From Rheinheimera sp. (GTDB lineage: Bacteria > Pseudomonadota > Gammaproteobacteria > Enterobacterales > Alteromonadaceae), in assembly GCF_020217005.1 (NCBI RefSeq), contig NZ_JAIWOI010000345.1, positions 1 to 10,000 of the forward strand: DNA of 10,000 bases, given 5' to 3'. Each line of letters begins with the position of its first letter. The first letter of the stretch is position 1. The notes beneath the pieces were generated by a model that worked only from the letters and a program-made list of their open reading frames with translations, had not been told where the DNA came from and did not search any database. Shown piece by piece: positions 7,083 to 10,000 of this stretch. The position numbers and the translations under genes are program-made.

Positions 7083-9464
7083 ATGCGCTTTTCTTTTTAT
7101 CAACTATCACCGCTTGCAGTACTGGTCGCTTCCGTTTTTTCTGCGCAAACTCTGGCGCAAAGTGTGTCCCTTGAAGGTCTGGTTCTGGACAATGAAGGCA
7201 AAGCCATCGAGCAAGCACGGATCCATGTTCATGGCCGTCAGCAATATGTGTATGCCGACAAAAATGGCCGTTTCACTATTCAGGCACCGGCTGACGCAGA
7301 ATTACACATCTCTGCGAAAGGTTATGGTGATCAATTTGCCAAAGTCGCTGATGCCCAAAATAACGAGCTTAAAATAGTACTTCAGGTGGGTGGTCTGGAG
7401 CGTATTATGGTCGCAGCTTCCGGTTTGCACCATTACGACTTAGAAATGGCAAACCCCGTATCTGTAATGTCTGGCGAGGAGCTCAGCCGCAAAACAGAAC
7501 CCACCATAGGCGAGACTCTGAAGTCTATGCCTGGTGTACACAGCAATTACTATGGCCCTGTCGCTGCAAGCCCAATTCTGCGTGGTTTGGATGGGCCTCG
7601 GGTACGCATTTTAAGTAATGGTCTGGATTCTGCGGATGTGTCACGCATTGGACCTGATCACGCGATCAGTGCTGATGCCATCACCACTGAACAAATAGAA
7701 GTACTACGTGGCCCTTCTACCTTGCTGTATGGTAGTGGTGCCGTCGGTGGTGTGGTGAATGTGGTGGATAACAGATTACCCCGCCAATTACGACCTGCCA
7801 GCACTCAAATTGAAACCCGTTATAGTTCTGGCGCCGATGAAAAAACTGCGGCTTTGGCGCATGACGGTGGTCAGGAACAAATTGCCTGGCATTTTGACGG
7901 CTTTAAACGCAAAACAAACAATTACGACGTCCCTGATTTTACCAATGACGAAGGTGAAAGCTCAGATCAACTGGCCAACTCCTGGCTGGACAACTCAGCC
8001 GCAAACGGCGGATTAAGCTGGATCACTGACAAAGGCTTATTAGGTTTCTCTATAGGTCATATTGACAGTGAATACGGTATTCCAGGCCATCACCATCATC
8101 ATGAGGAACCTGAAGAAGATGCGCATGAAGAGGAAGAACACCATGACGAAGCTGGTGTCTTCGCCCGTGTTAAACAAGACAGATACGGTTTAGCGGGTGA
8201 GCTGTATAAGCCATTCGCTGGCATTGAAACCTTGTCCTTTAACAGCGCCCTGACCCGCTATCAGCATCATGAAATCGAGGGGGGAGCTATTGGTACTACT
8301 TTTAAAAATGACAGCTTTGAAAGTCGCTTTACCGCTGAGCATGAAACCTTAGCTGGTTGGCATGGTGTGGCAGGCTACCACCTGCAAAACAGTGATTACA
8401 AAGCCATAGGTGAAGAAGCCTTTACACCAGACACTAAAACAGACTCCCATGCATTGTTTGTGCTGGAAGAACGTAGTTTTGGTGACTTTACTGCCCAGTT
8501 AGGTGCGCGTATTGAACAGGTCGACTACAAAGCCTCCGGTATTGAATTTGAACACCATCATGATGAAGATGAAGCGGAAGATCATCAGGCTGAAAACGTC
8601 AAAAATGACTTTACCACGGCCAGTGTCTCTGCAGGTTTAGTCTGGAATTTCCAGCAAGGTTACAACTGGGCGCTGTCGGTGAGCCGCTCGGAACGTGCGC
8701 CAAGTGCAGCTGAGCTCTATTCCAACGGCGCTCATATCGCGACTCAGACCTACGAATTGGGTTTGGCTTATGCGCTGGATGCCGACGGAGAAATCACGCG
8801 GTCTGAAACCGACTTCAAAAAAGAAGTTGCGAATAACATCGACCTGACTTTGCGTAAGTTTGAAGGTGATTTCACGTTCACCTACAACCTGTTTTACAAC
8901 AAAGTGCACAATTACCTCTACATGAAGGATTCGGGCCTGACCATGGCTGATCTGGAAGCACACTCAGAAGACGATACCGACGCTGGGCATGATCACGAGC
9001 ATGAAGGCGAAGAATTCTCGATCTTCCATTATCAGCAACAAGATGCAACTTTGTATGGCGCTGAAGTCGCTATGGCCTATCAACTAACCACTGAGCAGGA
9101 ACTGGAGTTTTTTATCGACTCAGTAAGAGCCAGGCTGGATAATGGCGGAGACCTGCCTCGCATCCCTCCTGTTAAAGTAGGCACAGCGTATAGCTATTCA
9201 GCGCAAGACTGGTCTGCCACTATTGACTGGACTCACTATATGAAACAAGACAGGCTGGCTGTTGGAGAGAGTGCTACAGGCTCTTACCAGATCCTTGATT
9301 TAGGTTTCAGTTATTACTTTAATCTGAATGAGCTGGACCTGACCGCCTTCGCTAAAGCCAATAATTTGACCGACGAATTAGGCTTTGTCCACAGTTCGTT
9401 TATCAAAGAAGATGCGCCGCTGCCTGGTCGCTCATTTACTCTAGGTCTCAAAGCACGTTTCTGA
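7083..9464 (+). CDS. znuD: ZnuD-like TonB-dependent outer-membrane zinc receptor
   Basis: This 793-residue receptor probably takes zinc across the outer membrane using TonB energy. It has a signal peptide (about 1-25, ending TLA), then a carboxypeptidase-regulatory-like beta domain (about 27-101). A TonB-box-like LERIMVAA follows at 105-112. The plug domain (about 120-233) contains LRGLDGPRVRIL and the typical IEVLRGPSTLLYGSGAVGGVVNV. The barrel runs to the C terminus, with late signatures SRSERAPSAAELYSNGAH (534-551) and TAFAKANNLTD, and ends in phenylalanine. Three His/acid-rich segments (336-354, 491-501, 627-640) lie in probable loops and suit capture of Zn2+ or a similar metal. AAAGG precedes the ATG by 7 nt. 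Zur-like boxes upstream support zinc control. Nickel, copper or a metallophore complex remain alternatives. Confidence 0.85.
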   Translation: MRFSFYQLSPLAVLVASVFSAQTLAQSVSLEGLVLDNEGKAIEQARIHVHGRQQYVYADKNGRFTIQAPADAELHISAKGYGDQFAKVADAQNNELKIVLQVGGLERIMVAASGLHHYDLEMANPVSVMSGEELSRKTEPTIGETLKSMPGVHSNYYGPVAASPILRGLDGPRVRILSNGLDSADVSRIGPDHAISADAITTEQIEVLRGPSTLLYGSGAVGGVVNVVDNRLPRQLRPASTQIETRYSSGADEKTAALAHDGGQEQIAWHFDGFKRKTNNYDVPDFTNDEGESSDQLANSWLDNSAANGGLSWITDKGLLGFSIGHIDSEYGIPGHHHHHEEPEEDAHEEEEHHDEAGVFARVKQDRYGLAGELYKPFAGIETLSFNSALTRYQHHEIEGGAIGTTFKNDSFESRFTAEHETLAGWHGVAGYHLQNSDYKAIGEEAFTPDTKTDSHALFVLEERSFGDFTAQLGARIEQVDYKASGIEFEHHHDEDEAEDHQAENVKNDFTTASVSAGLVWNFQQGYNWALSVSRSERAPSAAELYSNGAHIATQTYELGLAYALDADGEITRSETDFKKEVANNIDLTLRKFEGDFTFTYNLFYNKVHNYLYMKDSGLTMADLEAHSEDDTDAGHDHEHEGEEFSIFHYQQQDATLYGAEVAMAYQLTTEQELEFFIDSVRARLDNGGDLPRIPPVKVGTAYSYSAQDWSATIDWTHYMKQDRLAVGESATGSYQILDLGFSYYFNLNELDLTAFAKANNLTDELGFVHSSFIKEDAPLPGRSFTLGLKARF

Positions 9465-9484
9465 TATCTACATACGAATTGCAG

Positions 9485-9547
9485 TGTCAGCGCTGCTGGT
9501 GACAAGCGTTTTCCCCAGTCGCATAGATACACTATGCTGCTGGGGAG
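9485..9547. other. Structured non-coding region with nested hairpin
   Basis: CCCCAG (9513-9518) pairs with CTGGGG (9540-9545). Inside it GCATAG (9521-9526) pairs with CTATGC (9532-9537) around a 5-nt loop, leaving a 2x2 internal loop. T9512-A9546 extends the stem. Just upstream TGTCA (9485-9489) and TGACA (9500-9504) form another inverted repeat containing the palindrome CAGCGCTG. It starts 20 nt after the receptor stop and has no U-tract. It could be a 3'-end structure, a dispersed intergenic repeat or part of a small RNA. Confidence 0.5.
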
Positions 9548-9619
9548 TCAAGTTATGGTTACTTCGCTCTAAACCAAATTACTTTGTAAATCGATAAAGC
9601 TGTTACGCTCCTAAAACGC

Positions 9620-9646
9620 ACAAGGCCCCGGTTTTCGGGGCCTTGT
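9620..9646. terminator. GC-rich terminator-like hairpin between the receptor gene and rmf
   Basis: An 11-bp perfect stem (ACAAGGCCCCG at 9620-9630, CGGGGCCTTGT at 9636-9646) has a 5-nt loop. On the minus strand it begins 16 nt after the rmf stop and is followed by TGCGTTTTAGG, so it most likely ends the rmf transcript. On the plus strand it lies 155 nt after the receptor stop and could back up termination there. The U-tract is weak in both directions. Confidence 0.7.
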
Positions 9647-9662
9647 TATCTGAATTCGTTAA

Positions 9663-9845
9663 TTATTGACCTCTGGCAAACAGGCCAATCCCTTTGTCTT
9701 CCATCGCTTCCCGGTACCCTCCGAGCCATTGCGATCTGGTGTCTAAATTCTGATAAGGACAAATCTCTTTTGAGCGACCTGTGACAGCGGCGCGATAACC
9801 TTGAGCGTGGGCACGTTCTAAACGATCTCTTTTCTGTCTTTTCAT
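9663..9845 (-). CDS. rmf: Ribosome modulation factor
   Basis: Rmf binds the 30S subunit in stationary phase or starvation and drives 70S ribosomes to pair into inactive 100S dimers. The 60-residue product begins MKRQKRDRLERAHAQGY, and its core GRSKEICPYQNLDTRSQWLGGYREAM is nearly the E. coli sequence. The strongly basic N-terminal helix is typical of the family. The C-terminal tail (DKGIGLFARGQ) is a few residues longer than the 55-residue E. coli form. I chose the ATG at 9845. The family starts here and AGGAA lies about 10 nt upstream, whereas a longer in-frame start at 9893 would add 16 unrelated residues. The gene has its own candidate promoter and stands alone, with a terminator-like hairpin downstream. 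Confidence 0.96.
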   Translation of the reverse strand: MKRQKRDRLERAHAQGYRAAVTGRSKEICPYQNLDTRSQWLGGYREAMEDKGIGLFARGQ

Positions 9846-9877
9846 AAGGCAATCTTCCTCGATCTGATAAATAACAA

Positions 9878-9891
9878 GCAACTTGCGTTGC
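9878..9891 (-). promoter_or_regulatory. Small hairpin in the predicted rmf leader
   Basis: GCAAC-TTGC-GTTGC gives a 5-bp stem with a 4-nt loop, about 33 nt before the rmf start. If transcription starts near 9895 the hairpin sits at the extreme 5' end of the mRNA, where such structures can slow decay. E. coli rmf mRNA is known to be very stable in stationary phase. Linking the two is inference. Confidence 0.35.
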
Positions 9892-9901
9892 ACTTTAATA
9901 G

Positions 9902-9930
9902 ATAGTAGAGATGCTCAAAAGGTTCCACAA
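9902..9930 (-). promoter_or_regulatory. Candidate promoter of rmf
   Basis: On the minus strand TTGTGG (9925-9930) and TACTAT (9902-9907) are 17 nt apart. This predicts a start near 9895 and a leader of about 50 nt. It is the best spaced pair in the 155 nt upstream of rmf. Stationary-phase and ppGpp control would be expected for this gene but cannot be read here. Confidence 0.55.
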
Positions 9931-10000
9931 AGAAACTTGGCGCTGCCCTATTGACATTAAGTAAGAAACTGAAGTTATTTAAGATTTGATGACAAAATAA

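Noticed and set aside
8088..8144. CAT/CAC/GAA-rich stretch considered as a DNA tandem repeat
   Set aside because: Codons vary and the frame is kept. It reads as a selected His/Glu-rich protein loop, not a microsatellite-like repeat.
8637..8963. 108-codon minus-strand open frame inside the receptor gene
   Set aside because: It lies antisense within a confidently assigned gene, has no recognisable domain or ribosome site, and is best explained as a shadow of the coding strand.
9314..9532. 72-codon minus-strand open frame at the 3' end of the receptor gene
   Set aside because: It runs through the hairpin region and into the receptor gene. Its composition does not look like protein, and no family is recognised.
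9846..9893. 16-residue N-terminal extension of Rmf
   Set aside because: The family starts at MKRQKRD and a Shine-Dalgarno precedes that ATG. The extension would begin at the predicted transcript start.
1..10000. Mobile element, prophage, CRISPR array, toxin-antitoxin or defence system
   Set aside because: No transposase, integrase, phage gene, spaced repeats or defence-type gene pair is present. All large genes are housekeeping or transport families.

Overview
The window looks like chromosomal DNA of a free-living gammaproteobacterium of the Alteromonadales/Chromatiales type (Rheinheimera or Alishewanella is my guess). The reasons are E. coli-like class Ia ribonucleotide reductase, YfaE, YceI/YceJ, TrhO and Rmf proteins, together with a long zinc-type TonB-dependent receptor. 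The genus is inferred from protein character alone. Every large open frame belongs to a recognisable family. I see no insertion sequence, prophage, CRISPR array, tRNA or rRNA.

Layout. Positions 1-3306 (+) hold the nrdA (5'-truncated)-nrdB-yfaE operon. NrdA and NrdB make deoxyribonucleotides aerobically, and the small 2Fe-2S ferredoxin YfaE maintains the NrdB radical cofactor. A compact hairpin with a U-tract lies between nrdA and nrdB. nrdB and yfaE share one reading frame, separated by a single TGA. A strong hairpin at the yfaE stop closes the operon and faces the convergent next block.

Positions 3366-4500 (-) hold yceJ-yceI, a membrane cytochrome b561 followed by a secreted lipocalin-fold protein. 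A palindrome-rich upstream region lies at about 4501-4620. Positions 4621-5668 (-) hold trhO (tRNA U34 hydroxylase) with its own clear sigma70 promoter and intrinsic terminator. The trhO/yceJ/yceI neighbourhood also occurs in E. coli.

Positions 5681-6903 (-) hold a LysE/RhtB-type exporter followed by a divergent YaeQ-family protein, probably one transcription unit. Divergent from it, 7083-9464 (+) encodes a ZnuD-like outer-membrane receptor with three acidic/histidine-rich segments. Its upstream region carries one good and one weaker Zur-like box exactly 50 bp apart, so zinc-responsive uptake is the likely role.

Positions 9465-9662 are non-coding but strongly structured, with a nested hairpin and a GC-rich terminator-like stem. 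On the minus strand at 9663-9845 lies rmf, the ribosome modulation factor that dimerises 70S ribosomes in stationary phase, with a plausible promoter at 9902-9930. Positions 9931-10000 show nothing I can assign.

The window is mostly ordinary core genome. The best leads are regulatory or architectural: the paired Zur-like boxes, the in-frame nrdB/TGA/yfaE junction, the hairpin inside the nrd operon, the palindromes before yceJ, and the structured region beside rmf. I do not see a convincing new multi-gene system.
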